Source of the DNA: Mycobacterium sp.
GTDB lineage: Bacteria > Actinomycetota > Actinomycetes > Mycobacteriales > Mycobacteriaceae
Reading direction: 5' to 3'
NCBI RefSeq assembly: GCF_002863225.1
Contig: NZ_PKEK01000100.1
Coordinates: forward strand, 1 to 64,000
Length of the DNA: 64,000 nt
In this document: one piece after another, positions 1 to 7,897 of the stretch
Layout of the letters: every line of letters starts with the position of its first letter
Position numbering within the stretch: the first letter of the stretch is position 1
The notes under the pieces: model-generated
Told to the model about the DNA's origin: nothing
The model's database searches: none
Seen by the model: the letters and a program-made list of their open reading frames with translations, nothing else
Made by a program: the position numbers and the translations under genes

Positions 1-108
1 CTCAACGGACGAGCCAGAAAACGATTCAACTGGGACAACCCCACCAACCGAGTTAACCAACTACTACTGTCACCACCAACAGAATCCACTGTTGCAACCA
101 AACCTTGA
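1..108 (+). mobile_element. 3' end of an IS30-like transposase (truncated by window edge)
   Basis: Frame 1 is open from base 1 and ends with TGA at 106-108. The 35 residues contain a run like R-x-R-K-R-F-N-W-D-N-P-T-N-R-V-N-Q-L-L, which resembles the usual C-terminus of IS30-family transposases (R-P-R-K-x-L-x-W-x-T-P-A-E). The segment is visibly richer in A and T than the following genes, which fits a mobile element. The bases just after the stop (GTTGCAACC...CCTTGAAACCGCC) could hold the right terminal inverted repeat, but the left end lies outside the window. Family assignment is inferred from a short tail only. Confidence 0.55.
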
Positions 109-114
109 AACCGC

Positions 115-150
115 CTCGCACTTCCTCGCGTCAGCGTCGATCTCGGCGAG
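115..150. repeat. Partial copy A of a dispersed palindromic repeat
   Basis: This stretch begins CTCGCACTT and continues to GCGTCGATCTCGGCGAG. It aligns without gaps over 29 bases (23 identical by eye) to the reverse complement of the repeat arm at 34895-34931, and matches the element at 33943-34007 as well. Only one arm is present here, directly after the putative IS end. Confidence 0.5.
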
Positions 151-185
151 ATGAGATGAGACGAGACGAGACGAGACGAGACGAG
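151..185. repeat. Pentanucleotide microsatellite (A[T/C]GAG)x7
   Basis: Seven uninterrupted 5-bp units: two ATGAG then five ACGAG. The array ends 8 bases from the hisS stop codon (194-196), in the 3' flank of hisS. Short perfect repeats like this can change copy number by slipped-strand replication. Confidence 0.9.
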
Positions 186-193
186 GTGGGACG

Positions 194-1456
194 CTAGCGC
201 GACAGGCGCGAAACCACGTCGGCAACAACAGCATCGGTCGCCACGTCGACTTGATCGCCGGTCGTCAGGTCTTTGATCCCCACCGTGCCGGCCTCGATGT
301 CGCGGTCACCGGCCACCAGCGCCAGCCGCGCGCCAGACCGGTCGGCCGCCCGCATCGCGCCTTTGAGCCCGCGATCACCGTAGGCCAGATCGACCCGCAC
401 CCCGGCCGCACGCAGTTGCCCGGCCAGCACCGCCAGCCGCAGCTTGGCCTGCTCGCCCAGCGGAGCGCCGAACACATCGCAACGCGCCGTGATCCCGACC
501 TGCTTACCCTCGGCCTGTAACGCCAACAACGTCCGATCGACGCCGAGGCCGAATCCGATGCCGGACAGGTCTTGTCCGCCGAGCTGACGCATCAGCCCGT
601 CGTAGCGACCACCACCGCCGATACCGGACTGGGCGCCGAGTCCGTCATGGACGAACTCGAACGTGGTCTTGGTGTAGTAATCCAGCCCGCGCACCATCCG
701 CGGGTTGATCACGTACGGCACACCGAGCCCGTCGAGGTGGGCCAGCACGGTGTCGAAGTGCTGCTTGGCCTGATCGGAGAGATGGTCGAGCATCACCGGG
801 GCGTCAGCCGTCATCGCCTTGATCTCAGGACGCTTGTCGTCGAGCACCCGCAGCGGATTGATCTCGGCGCGCTTGCGTGTCTCTTCATCGAGGTCGAGGT
901 GAAACAGGAAGTCCTGCAACAGTTCCCGATACTGGGGCCGGCAGGTGTCGTCTCCCAGCGACGTGATCTCCAAGCGGAATCCGTCGAGGCCCAGCGATCG
1001 GAATCCGGCGTCGGCGACAGCGATCACCTCGGCGTCCAGGGTGGGGTCGTCGACGCCGATCGCTTCCACACCGACTTGCTGCAACTGACGGTAGCGGCCC
1101 GCCTGTGGACGTTCGTAGCGGAAGAACGGACCGGCGTAGCAGAGCTTGACCGGCAACCCGCCACGGTCCAGACCGTGCTCGATCACCGCGCGTACCACCC
1201 CTGCGGTGCCCTCCGGGCGCAGCGTCACCGAGCGTTCGCCGCGATCGGCGAAGGTGTACATCTCTTTGGACACCACGTCGGTCGACTCGCCCACCCCGCG
1301 GGCGAACAGCGCGGTGTCCTCGAAGATCGGCAACTCGATATCGCTGTATCCGGCTGTGCGGGCGGCGTCGAGCAGCGCCGCGCGAACGGCGACGAACCGG
1401 GCCGAGTCCGGCGGGTAGTAGTCAGGTACGCCCTTCGGCGCGGAGAACTCGGTCAA
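194..1456 (-). CDS. hisS: Histidyl-tRNA synthetase
   Basis: Class II aminoacyl-tRNA synthetase that charges tRNA-His in the cytoplasm. The 420-residue protein shows class II motif 2 (PFFRYERPQAGRYRQ), the histidine-specific GLDYYTKTTFEF motif and motif 3 (GIGFGLGVDR), followed by a C-terminal anticodon-binding domain ending near VVADVVSRLSR. The start is a TTG at 1454-1456 preceded by GGAGCGGGG; the protein then begins TEFSAPKGVPDYY as in other mycobacterial HisS. The same frame stays open further upstream, but this runs into the neighbouring hydrolase gene and does not look like HisS. It lies 58 bases downstream of the metallo-hydrolase gene, as in M. tuberculosis, and is probably co-transcribed with it. 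Confidence 0.96.
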   Translation of the reverse strand: MTEFSAPKGVPDYYPPDSARFVAVRAALLDAARTAGYSDIELPIFEDTALFARGVGESTDVVSKEMYTFADRGERSVTLRPEGTAGVVRAVIEHGLDRGGLPVKLCYAGPFFRYERPQAGRYRQLQQVGVEAIGVDDPTLDAEVIAVADAGFRSLGLDGFRLEITSLGDDTCRPQYRELLQDFLFHLDLDEETRKRAEINPLRVLDDKRPEIKAMTADAPVMLDHLSDQAKQHFDTVLAHLDGLGVPYVINPRMVRGLDYYTKTTFEFVHDGLGAQSGIGGGGRYDGLMRQLGGQDLSGIGFGLGVDRTLLALQAEGKQVGITARCDVFGAPLGEQAKLRLAVLAGQLRAAGVRVDLAYGDRGLKGAMRAADRSGARLALVAGDRDIEAGTVGIKDLTTGDQVDVATDAVVADVVSRLSR

Positions 1457-1514
1457 TTGCCCCGCTCCTGCTTTTCCATCCGCATCGCACTGCCCTGTTC
1501 GGCGGCACCGGCGG

Positions 1515-2177
1515 TCACGGGCTGAGCCCCTCGATGTACGGGTTGAACCGCCGCTCCTCGCCGATGGTGGTGGAGTTGCCATGACCTGGCAGTACCACGG
1601 TGGCGTCGTCGAGGACCAACAGCTTTTCGACGATCGAGCGCAACAGATCCCGTCCGCTGCCGCCGAACAGATCGGTGCGCCCAACCGATCGCTGGAACAA
1701 CGTGTCGCCGGTGAACGCCATCTCCTTATCGCCGCTCACCCGGAACACCACCGACCCCCTGGTGTGGCCCGGCGTGTGGTCGACGGTGACGCTGATGCCG
1801 GCCAGATCGATCTTGTCGGAGTCACGATCCAATTCGATCACCTGCTTGGGCTCCCGGAAGATCGCCGCGAGCAGCAGTTGGCCGATCTTCGGCCCGAAAT
1901 CTTTGATCGGGTCGGTCAGCATGAATCGGTCTTCGGGGTGGATGTACGTCGGGCAACCGAAGGTGTCGGACACCTTCTGCGCCGACCAGATGTGGTCGAT
2001 GTGGCCGTGCGTGAGCAGCACCGCCGCCGGAGTCAGCCGATTGGTGTCCAGGATGCGCCGCAACTGACCCATGGCGCGCTGGCCGGGGTCGACGACGATG
2101 GCGTCGGCGCCGGGGTGCGGCGCCAGCACGTAGCAATTGCACTGCAGCAACCCGGCGGGAAATCCCGTGATGAACAC
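1515..2177 (-). CDS. Metallo-beta-lactamase-fold hydrolase (glyoxalase II-like, Rv2581c family)
   Basis: Predicted cytoplasmic binuclear metal hydrolase of the glyoxalase II-like subgroup. The metal-binding motif THGHIDH is present near residue 65, with DHTPGHTRGS, FTGDTLF and VLPGHGNSTTIGEE supplying the remaining His and Asp ligands. Length 220 residues is normal for the subgroup. The chosen GTG start at 2175-2177 gives FITGFPAGLLQCNCYVLA, matching the usual N-terminus; the frame remains open upstream but overlaps the divergent ppiB start region. Its substrate is unknown; hydroxyacylglutathione is unlikely because mycobacteria use mycothiol. It is transcribed ahead of hisS. Confidence 0.88.
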   Translation of the reverse strand: MFITGFPAGLLQCNCYVLAPHPGADAIVVDPGQRAMGQLRRILDTNRLTPAAVLLTHGHIDHIWSAQKVSDTFGCPTYIHPEDRFMLTDPIKDFGPKIGQLLLAAIFREPKQVIELDRDSDKIDLAGISVTVDHTPGHTRGSVVFRVSGDKEMAFTGDTLFQRSVGRTDLFGGSGRDLLRSIVEKLLVLDDATVVLPGHGNSTTIGEERRFNPYIEGLSP

Positions 2178-2286
2178 GAGGTCCAGTTTCCCATCTCGCC
2201 GACCGCGGACGGGTCGCGCCACCCCTGTTGAGCGTGAACTGGCACACTCGGTCTGATTCAAACCCGCGATCATGAAGGGACAGGCG

Positions 2287-3153
2287 GTGCCGAGTAACGA
2301 ACAGCGACGTGCAGCAGCCAAGCGCAAATTGGAGCGGCAACTCGAACGCCGCGCCCAGCAAGCCCGTCGTCGTCGCACTCTGGCCATCGTCGGAGGATCG
2401 GTTGCAGCCGTGGTCGTGGTCGTCGCGATCGTGGTCACCGTCGTCCTGAGCAGTCACGACGACAAGAAGGCGACCGCCGCCGGCGAGACGTCGACCAGCT
2501 CCGCACCTCCCCCGGCGGGCGCGGCCCTGCCGCCCTTCAAGCCGGCCGCCGATCTCGGCGCCAACTGCCAGTACCCGCCGGCCGAGGCGGCGGCCAAGCA
2601 GGTGAAGCCACCCAGGACCGGCAAGGTGCCCACCGACCCGGCGCAGGTCAGCGTCAGCATGGTCACCAACCAGGGCCACATCGGCTTGCTGCTGGCCAAC
2701 AATGAATCGCCCTGCACCGTAAACAGTTTCGCGAGCCTGGCGCAGCAGAAGTTCTTCGACGACACCAAATGCCACCGCCTCACCACGGGAGCGTCATCGT
2801 CGATCCTGCAGTGCGGCGACCCGAGCGCCGACGGCACCGGCGGACCGGGTTACAAATTCGCCAACGAGTACCCGACCGACCAGTACCCGCCGAACGACCC
2901 CGCGGCGCGCGAGCCGGTGATCTATCCTCGCGGCACGCTGGCGATGGCCAACAGCGGGCCGAACACCAACGGCAGCCAGTTCTTCCTGGTCTACAAGGAC
3001 ACCCTGTTGCCACCCGACTACACAATTTTCGGGAAGATCCAGCAGGACGGCCTCGCCACCCTGGACAAGATCGCCAAGGGCGGCGTCGCCGGGGGCGGCG
3101 AAGACGGCCCGCCGGCCACTGAGGTCACCGTGACATCGGTACTACTGGACTGA
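2287..3153 (+). CDS. ppiB: Membrane-anchored cyclophilin-type peptidyl-prolyl cis-trans isomerase
   Basis: Catalyses proline isomerisation in protein folding, probably on the outer face of the membrane. A very basic Arg/Lys-rich N-terminus is followed by one membrane segment (about residues 32-54, GGSVAAVVVVVAIVVTVVL), a Pro/Ala linker, and a cyclophilin domain with CHRLTTG, LQCGDPSADGTGGPGYKFANEY and the hallmark GTLAMANSGPNTNGSQFFLVY region. The GTG at 2287 is chosen because AAGGGA lies 6 bases upstream; an in-frame ATG at 2272 would add five residues. It corresponds to Rv2582 of M. tuberculosis. A second cyclophilin gene starts 5 bases after its stop. Confidence 0.93.
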   Translation: MPSNEQRRAAAKRKLERQLERRAQQARRRRTLAIVGGSVAAVVVVVAIVVTVVLSSHDDKKATAAGETSTSSAPPPAGAALPPFKPAADLGANCQYPPAEAAAKQVKPPRTGKVPTDPAQVSVSMVTNQGHIGLLLANNESPCTVNSFASLAQQKFFDDTKCHRLTTGASSSILQCGDPSADGTGGPGYKFANEYPTDQYPPNDPAAREPVIYPRGTLAMANSGPNTNGSQFFLVYKDTLLPPDYTIFGKIQQDGLATLDKIAKGGVAGGGEDGPPATEVTVTSVLLD

Positions 3154-3158
3154 GGACG

Positions 3159-3956
3159 ATGAAAATCACCCGAATCGTGGCCGCCCTGGGCATCGTCGCG
3201 CTGGCCGTCACGGTGGCGTCATGCACCCACCGCCACTCCGGCTCGTCGGCCGCGAGCTCGTCGAGCAGTGCCGCGCCGCCGCCCACCACCACCCTGCCTC
3301 CGGTGGCACCGGTGACCGGGCCGAAGCTGCCGCCGTTCTTTCCGTCACCCGCCGTGGGCGCGAATTGTCAGTATCCGCGGACCAACGAGACAGGCGGCAA
3401 ACAGGCGGCCCCGCCGCCCAGCGGCAAGGCGTCGACCGAACCCGCCCAAATCGGCCTGACCATCGTCACCGATCGCGGCCGGATCGGGCTGGAGCTCGCA
3501 AACAACGAATCGCCCTGCACCGTAACCAGTTTCGTCATGCTCGCGCACCAGGCGTATTTCGACAACACCGAATGCCATCGGCTGACGACTGCGCGTGCGC
3601 TGTCGGTGTTGCAGTGCGGGGACCCCAAAGGTGACGGAACCGGTTCCCCTGGTTATCAATTCGCCAACGAATTTCCGACCATTCAGTATCCGCCCGGCGA
3701 CCCGGCCCTGCAGCAGCCGGTCGTATATCCCAGAGGCACACTGGCGATGGCCAACGCCGGGCCCGGCACCAACGGCAGCCAATTCTTCATGGTCTACCGG
3801 GACTCGCTGCTGCCGCCCAATTACACGGTGTTCGGCACGATCAGCAACGCCGGGCTTGCCGTCATAGACAAGATCGCCTCGGGTGGCGTCGCCGGCGGCG
3901 GCGACGACGGCAAACCCGCCAACGAAGTCACGATCACCTCAGCCCGCCGGGACTGA
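3159..3956 (+). CDS. Cyclophilin-type PPIase lipoprotein, tandem paralogue of ppiB
   Basis: The 265-residue protein begins with a lipoprotein signal (MKITRIVAALGIVALAVTVASC; lipobox ending at Cys22), then a Ser/Pro-rich linker and a cyclophilin domain. CHRLTTA, LQCGDPKGDGTGSPGYQFANEF and GTLAMANAGPGTNGSQFFMVY align closely with the upstream ppiB product, so this looks like a tandem duplication in which the anchor changed from a transmembrane helix to a lipid. It starts 5 bases after ppiB and is probably translated from the same message. Its 3' end overlaps the convergent epimerase gene by 18 bases. A role in folding exported proteins is inferred. Confidence 0.9.
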   Translation: MKITRIVAALGIVALAVTVASCTHRHSGSSAASSSSSAAPPPTTTLPPVAPVTGPKLPPFFPSPAVGANCQYPRTNETGGKQAAPPPSGKASTEPAQIGLTIVTDRGRIGLELANNESPCTVTSFVMLAHQAYFDNTECHRLTTARALSVLQCGDPKGDGTGSPGYQFANEFPTIQYPPGDPALQQPVVYPRGTLAMANAGPGTNGSQFFMVYRDSLLPPNYTVFGTISNAGLAVIDKIASGGVAGGGDDGKPANEVTITSARRD

Positions 3957-4946
3957 CCGCTCGAGGTAGTTGCGGGCGGCAGCCCGGATGGCGTCTTCGG
4001 TGGGAGCGGGATGCCAGCCGAGTTCCCGAGTCGCCTTGGCGTGACTGGCCGGGGAGGTCAACTCCACCAGCCGCGCACTCTGCATGCTGATCGGAAAGTC
4101 TTTGCGCAGCATCGCTCCCGCCGCATCGGACAGCCGGGCGAATCCGTACATCGCCGCCATCGGCAGGCCGAGTCGCGGTGGACGGGCACCGACGGCCTGC
4201 GCGGCGATGGTCACCAATTCGCGCTGGCTCATGTAACGCTCGGAGATGATGTAACGCTGCCCGACGCGCCCACGCTGCGCGGCCAGCAGCAGACCGTCGG
4301 CCGCATCGTCGATGCCGACCACTTCCGACCCGACGCCGCGTACATAGAACGGCAGCTTGCCCTGCGCCGCGAATTTGACGAACATCCCTTGCCGCGGTTG
4401 CCAATCGGGCGGACCGTACGGGTTCGACACATTGACGACCACGGCCGGCAGGCCGTGATCAGCTACGTAAGTCAGTACCAATTGCTCTGCGGCGCGACGT
4501 GATTCGATATAGCTGCCGGCCTGATCGGCCCAGTTGAACGGGGTGTCTTCGTCGACGGTTTCGCCGTTGCGGCCGACCGCGATGGTGCCGATGGTGCTCA
4601 GGAAGACGAACCTGTGCAGATTCGCCCTGATCGCCACGTCGAGGACGTGCCGGAGGGCCTCGACGTTGGTGCGGAACAGCGGCGCGGGATCACGCAGTTC
4701 GGCCCGCGTGTCGACCACGCAGTAGTAGACCACGTCGCGGTCCGCCATCGCGTCGGCGACCGCGGCGCTGTCCACCAGGTCGCCGTAGCGGCGTTCGACG
4801 TCGAGCCCGTCGATACCCTTGGTAAAACTCGTCTTTCGCAGCAGCACCCGGACATCGGCACCGTCGGCGGCGAGGTGGCGGGTCACGCAGGCACCCACGT
4901 TGCCGCTGGCGCCCATCACCAGCGCGCGCTGTCCGGCCAACGTCAC
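3939..4946 (-). CDS. NAD-dependent epimerase/dehydratase family protein (extended SDR)
   Basis: The 335-residue protein has a Rossmann fold with the extended-SDR nucleotide motif GASGNVG at residues 13-19 and a typical STIGT segment followed by a Tyr-containing catalytic region. The usual catalytic YxxxK reads YIESR here, with Arg in place of Lys. C-terminal features (NPYGPPDWQPRQGMFV, a VGIDDAADGLL segment) fit epimerases, reductases or dehydratases acting on nucleotide sugars or steroid-like substrates; the substrate cannot be read from sequence. The gene starts 3 bases after the relA stop on the same strand, so it is the last gene of the relA transcript. Confidence 0.82.
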   Translation of the reverse strand: MTLAGQRALVMGASGNVGACVTRHLAADGADVRVLLRKTSFTKGIDGLDVERRYGDLVDSAAVADAMADRDVVYYCVVDTRAELRDPAPLFRTNVEALRHVLDVAIRANLHRFVFLSTIGTIAVGRNGETVDEDTPFNWADQAGSYIESRRAAEQLVLTYVADHGLPAVVVNVSNPYGPPDWQPRQGMFVKFAAQGKLPFYVRGVGSEVVGIDDAADGLLLAAQRGRVGQRYIISERYMSQRELVTIAAQAVGARPPRLGLPMAAMYGFARLSDAAGAMLRKDFPISMQSARLVELTSPASHAKATRELGWHPAPTEDAIRAAARNYLERSVPAG

Positions 4947-4949
4947 CCG

Positions 4950-7310
4950 TCAGGCCGCTGACGTCACCCGGTAGACGTCGTAGACGCCTTCGACATTACG
5001 GACCACGTCGAGCAGGTGTCCCAAGTGCTTGGGATCACCCATCTCGAATGTGAAGCGGCTGATCGCAACCCGGTCACCGGCCGAGGTGGTCACCGACGCC
5101 GACAGGATGTTCACCCGCTCGTCGGCCAGCACCCGGGTCACGTCGGAAAGCAGCCGGTGCCGGTCGAGCGCTTCGACCTGGATGGCCACCAGGAACACCG
5201 ACGACGGTGACGGCGCCCAGCGCACCTCGATGATGCGCTCGGACTGCTGCTGTAGGGAAGTGGCGTTGGTGCAGTCGGTGCGGTGCACGCTGACTCCCCC
5301 ACCACGGGTGACGAAACCGAGAATCTCGTCGCCGGGCACCGGTGTGCAGCACTTGGCCAATTTCGTCAGCACACCGGGTGCGCCCGGAACCGCGACGCCG
5401 ACGTCATCGCTGCGCGGGCGGCGCGGAATGGTGGTGAGGGTGGAGCGCTCGGCCAGATCTTCCTCGGCCTGGTCGATCCCGCCGAGTTCGACCAGCAGAC
5501 GTTGCACCACATGCTTGGCCGAGATGTGGCCCTCGCCCACCGCGGTGTAGAGCGCCGAGACGTCGGTGTAGTGCAGCTCATTGGCCACCGCGGCCATCGA
5601 ACCGCCATTGACCAATCGCTGCAAGGGAAGTCCGCCACGGCGCACTTCCCGGGTGATCGCGTCTTTGCCGGTTTCGAGCGCCTCTTCACGGCGCTCCTTG
5701 GCGAACCACTGCCGGATCTTGGTCTTGGCGCGCGGTGAGACCACGAACTGCTGCCAGTCGCGGGACGGCCCGGCGTTGGCCGCTTTCGATGTGAAAACCT
5801 CGACGACTTCACCGTTTTCCAGCTGACGTTCCAGCGCCACCAGCCGGCCGTTGACCCGGGCGCCGATGCAGCGGTGGCCCACCTCGGTGTGGACGGCGTA
5901 GGCGAAGTCCACCGGGGTGGATCCGGTGGGCAAGGTGATCACGTCACCCTTGGGGGTGAACACGAAAATCTCTTGTACCGCAAGGTCGTAACGCAGCGAC
6001 TCGAGGAACTCGCCGGGGTCGGCGGCTTCCCGCTGCCAGTCGAGCAGTTGACGCATCCAGGCCATGTCGTCGATTTCGGCGGCGGCCTGCAGGTGCGGGA
6101 CTCCGTTGCGGCCCTTGGTCTCCTTGTAGCGCCAGTGCGCGGCGATGCCGTACTCCGCGGTGCGGTGCATGTCGCGGGTCCGGATCTGCACTTCCAGCGG
6201 CTTGCCCTCGGGCCCGACGACCGTGGTGTGCAGCGACTGGTACACCCCGTAGCGCGGCTGGGCGATGTAGTCCTTGAACCGTCCGGCCATCGGCTGCCAC
6301 AGCGAATGCACTACGCCCACAGCGGCATAGCAGTCCCTGATCTCGTCGCACAGAATGCGGATGCCGACCAGGTCGTGGATGTCGTCGAAGTCGCGGCCCT
6401 TGACGATCATCTTCTGGTAGATCGACCAGTAGTGCTTGGGCCGACCCTCCACCACCGCGCTGATCTTCGACCCGGTGAGGGTGGCGATGATCTCGGCGCG
6501 GACCTTGGCCAGATAGGTGTCGCGCGACGGCGCCCGGCCGGCGACCAGCCGGACGATCTCCTCGTACTTCTTCGGATGCAGGATTGCGAAGGAGAGGTCT
6601 TCCAGCTCCCATTTGACTGTCGCCATCCCGAGCCGATGCGCAAGTGGCGCAATGACTTCCAGTGTCTCACGCGCCTTGCGGGCCTGCTTCTCCGGCGGCA
6701 GGAATCGCATGGTTCGCATGTTGTGCAGCCGGTCGGCCACCTTGATCACCAGCACCCGCGGGTCGCGGGCCATCGCGGTGATCATCTTGCGGATCGTCTC
6801 GCCCTCGGCAGCACTGCCCAGCACCACCCGATCGAGCTTGGTCACCCCGTCGACGAGGTGACCGACCTCGTCGCCGAAGTCTCCCGACAACGCTTCCAGG
6901 GTGTAGCCGGTGTCCTCGACGGTGTCGTGCAGCAGGGCCGCCACCAGCGTGGTGGTGTCCATGCCCAACTCAGCCAGGATGTTGGCCACCGCCAGCGGGT
7001 GGGTGATGTAGGGGTCTCCCGAATGACGGAGCTGGTCGGCATGCCGCCGCTCGGCCACCTCGTAGGCCCGCTGCAGCAGCGACAGGTCGGCTCTGGGGTA
7101 CACCTCACGGTGCACCGCGACCAGCGGTTCCAGCACCGGGCTCAGCGTGCTGCGTTGCGCGGTCATGCGGCGCGCCAGCCGGGCCCGGACCCGGCGCGAG
7201 GCGCTGCTGGGTGCCTTGAGGCCTATTCCCTGCTCGGTCGAGCGCGGAATGTCGGCCAGCTGCAGCGGCTCAGTAGGCGGCTGTATCGCCGTCCCCTTGT
7301 CCTCCGCCAC
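4950..7310 (-). CDS. relA: Bifunctional (p)ppGpp synthetase/hydrolase (Rel)
   Basis: Makes and degrades the stringent-response alarmone (p)ppGpp. Domains in order: HD hydrolase with the HDTVED motif at about residues 128-133, RelA/SpoT synthetase domain (GRPKHYWSIYQKM, YGVYQSLHTTVVGPEG, EVQIRTRDMHRTAEYGIAAHWRYK), TGS domain (VFTPKGDVITLPTGSTPVDFAYAVH), and a C-terminal ACT domain. Both catalytic halves look intact. The second GTG (7308-7310) is chosen because GGAGG sits 8 bases upstream; the GTG three codons earlier has no spaced ribosome site. The 786-residue length matches mycobacterial Rel. It lies downstream of apt in the secDF operon, as in M. tuberculosis. Confidence 0.97.
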   Translation of the reverse strand: MAEDKGTAIQPPTEPLQLADIPRSTEQGIGLKAPSSASRRVRARLARRMTAQRSTLSPVLEPLVAVHREVYPRADLSLLQRAYEVAERRHADQLRHSGDPYITHPLAVANILAELGMDTTTLVAALLHDTVEDTGYTLEALSGDFGDEVGHLVDGVTKLDRVVLGSAAEGETIRKMITAMARDPRVLVIKVADRLHNMRTMRFLPPEKQARKARETLEVIAPLAHRLGMATVKWELEDLSFAILHPKKYEEIVRLVAGRAPSRDTYLAKVRAEIIATLTGSKISAVVEGRPKHYWSIYQKMIVKGRDFDDIHDLVGIRILCDEIRDCYAAVGVVHSLWQPMAGRFKDYIAQPRYGVYQSLHTTVVGPEGKPLEVQIRTRDMHRTAEYGIAAHWRYKETKGRNGVPHLQAAAEIDDMAWMRQLLDWQREAADPGEFLESLRYDLAVQEIFVFTPKGDVITLPTGSTPVDFAYAVHTEVGHRCIGARVNGRLVALERQLENGEVVEVFTSKAANAGPSRDWQQFVVSPRAKTKIRQWFAKERREEALETGKDAITREVRRGGLPLQRLVNGGSMAAVANELHYTDVSALYTAVGEGHISAKHVVQRLLVELGGIDQAEEDLAERSTLTTIPRRPRSDDVGVAVPGAPGVLTKLAKCCTPVPGDEILGFVTRGGGVSVHRTDCTNATSLQQQSERIIEVRWAPSPSSVFLVAIQVEALDRHRLLSDVTRVLADERVNILSASVTTSAGDRVAISRFTFEMGDPKHLGHLLDVVRNVEGVYDVYRVTSAA

Positions 7311-7375
7311 GCCCCTCACCTCCGAAGCTCAGGATAACGCCCGGCGCCGGATCCCCGGCGTCATTGCATCCGCCG

Positions 7376-7897
7376 TCAGAACACCCCGACGCTGTGCACC
7401 GGCAGTGGTGCGATCGTGTCGCGACCGCCGAGTCCGGCGAGTTCGATCACCACGGCGGCGGTCAGCACGTCCGCGCCGGCCTGCGTGAGTAGCCGATGAG
7501 CGGCCGCGATGGTCCCGCCGGTGGCCAGAACGTCGTCGACGATGACAACGCTGGAGCCGCTCAAGTGGATTCCGTCGGCGGGCAGCTCCAGGCTCGCGGT
7601 GCCGTACTCGAGCTGGTAGTGCTCGCTGCGGACCGGCGGCGGCAGCTTGCCGGCCTTGCGGATGGCCAGCACGCCGATGCCGAGCCGGGCGGCGACGGCG
7701 CCGCCGAGCAGGAATCCGCGTGCGTCGATCGCGGCGATCACCTCGCTGCCCGACGCAACGTCGGCCAGTTCCTCGGTGACCGCGGCCAGCCCGGCGGGGT
7801 CGGCGAACACCGGGGTCAGGTCCTTGAACTGGATGCCCGGCGAGGGAAAGTCGGCGACCTGCCGGGTCAGCGCGGCGACCAGGTCTGCCGCGCTCAC
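7376..7897 (-). CDS. apt: Adenine phosphoribosyltransferase
   Basis: Purine salvage enzyme converting adenine and PRPP to AMP. The 173-residue protein contains the PRPP-binding motif VVIVDDVLATGGT, the IDARGFLLGGAVA loop and FPSPGIQFKDLTPVFADP near the N-terminus, all typical of Apt. Translation begins at GTG 7895-7897, overlapping the TGA of the upstream lipoprotein gene as GTGA, so the two are translationally coupled. The gap to relA is 65 bases. The association of nucleotide salvage with relA is conserved in actinobacteria. Confidence 0.95.
   Translation of the reverse strand: MSAADLVAALTRQVADFPSPGIQFKDLTPVFADPAGLAAVTEELADVASGSEVIAAIDARGFLLGGAVAARLGIGVLAIRKAGKLPPPVRSEHYQLEYGTASLELPADGIHLSGSSVVIVDDVLATGGTIAAAHRLLTQAGADVLTAAVVIELAGLGGRDTIAPLPVHSVGVF

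Noticed and set aside
572..1525. 317-codon plus-strand frame opposite hisS
   Set aside because: Antisense to a clear hisS; composition is that of a shadow frame.
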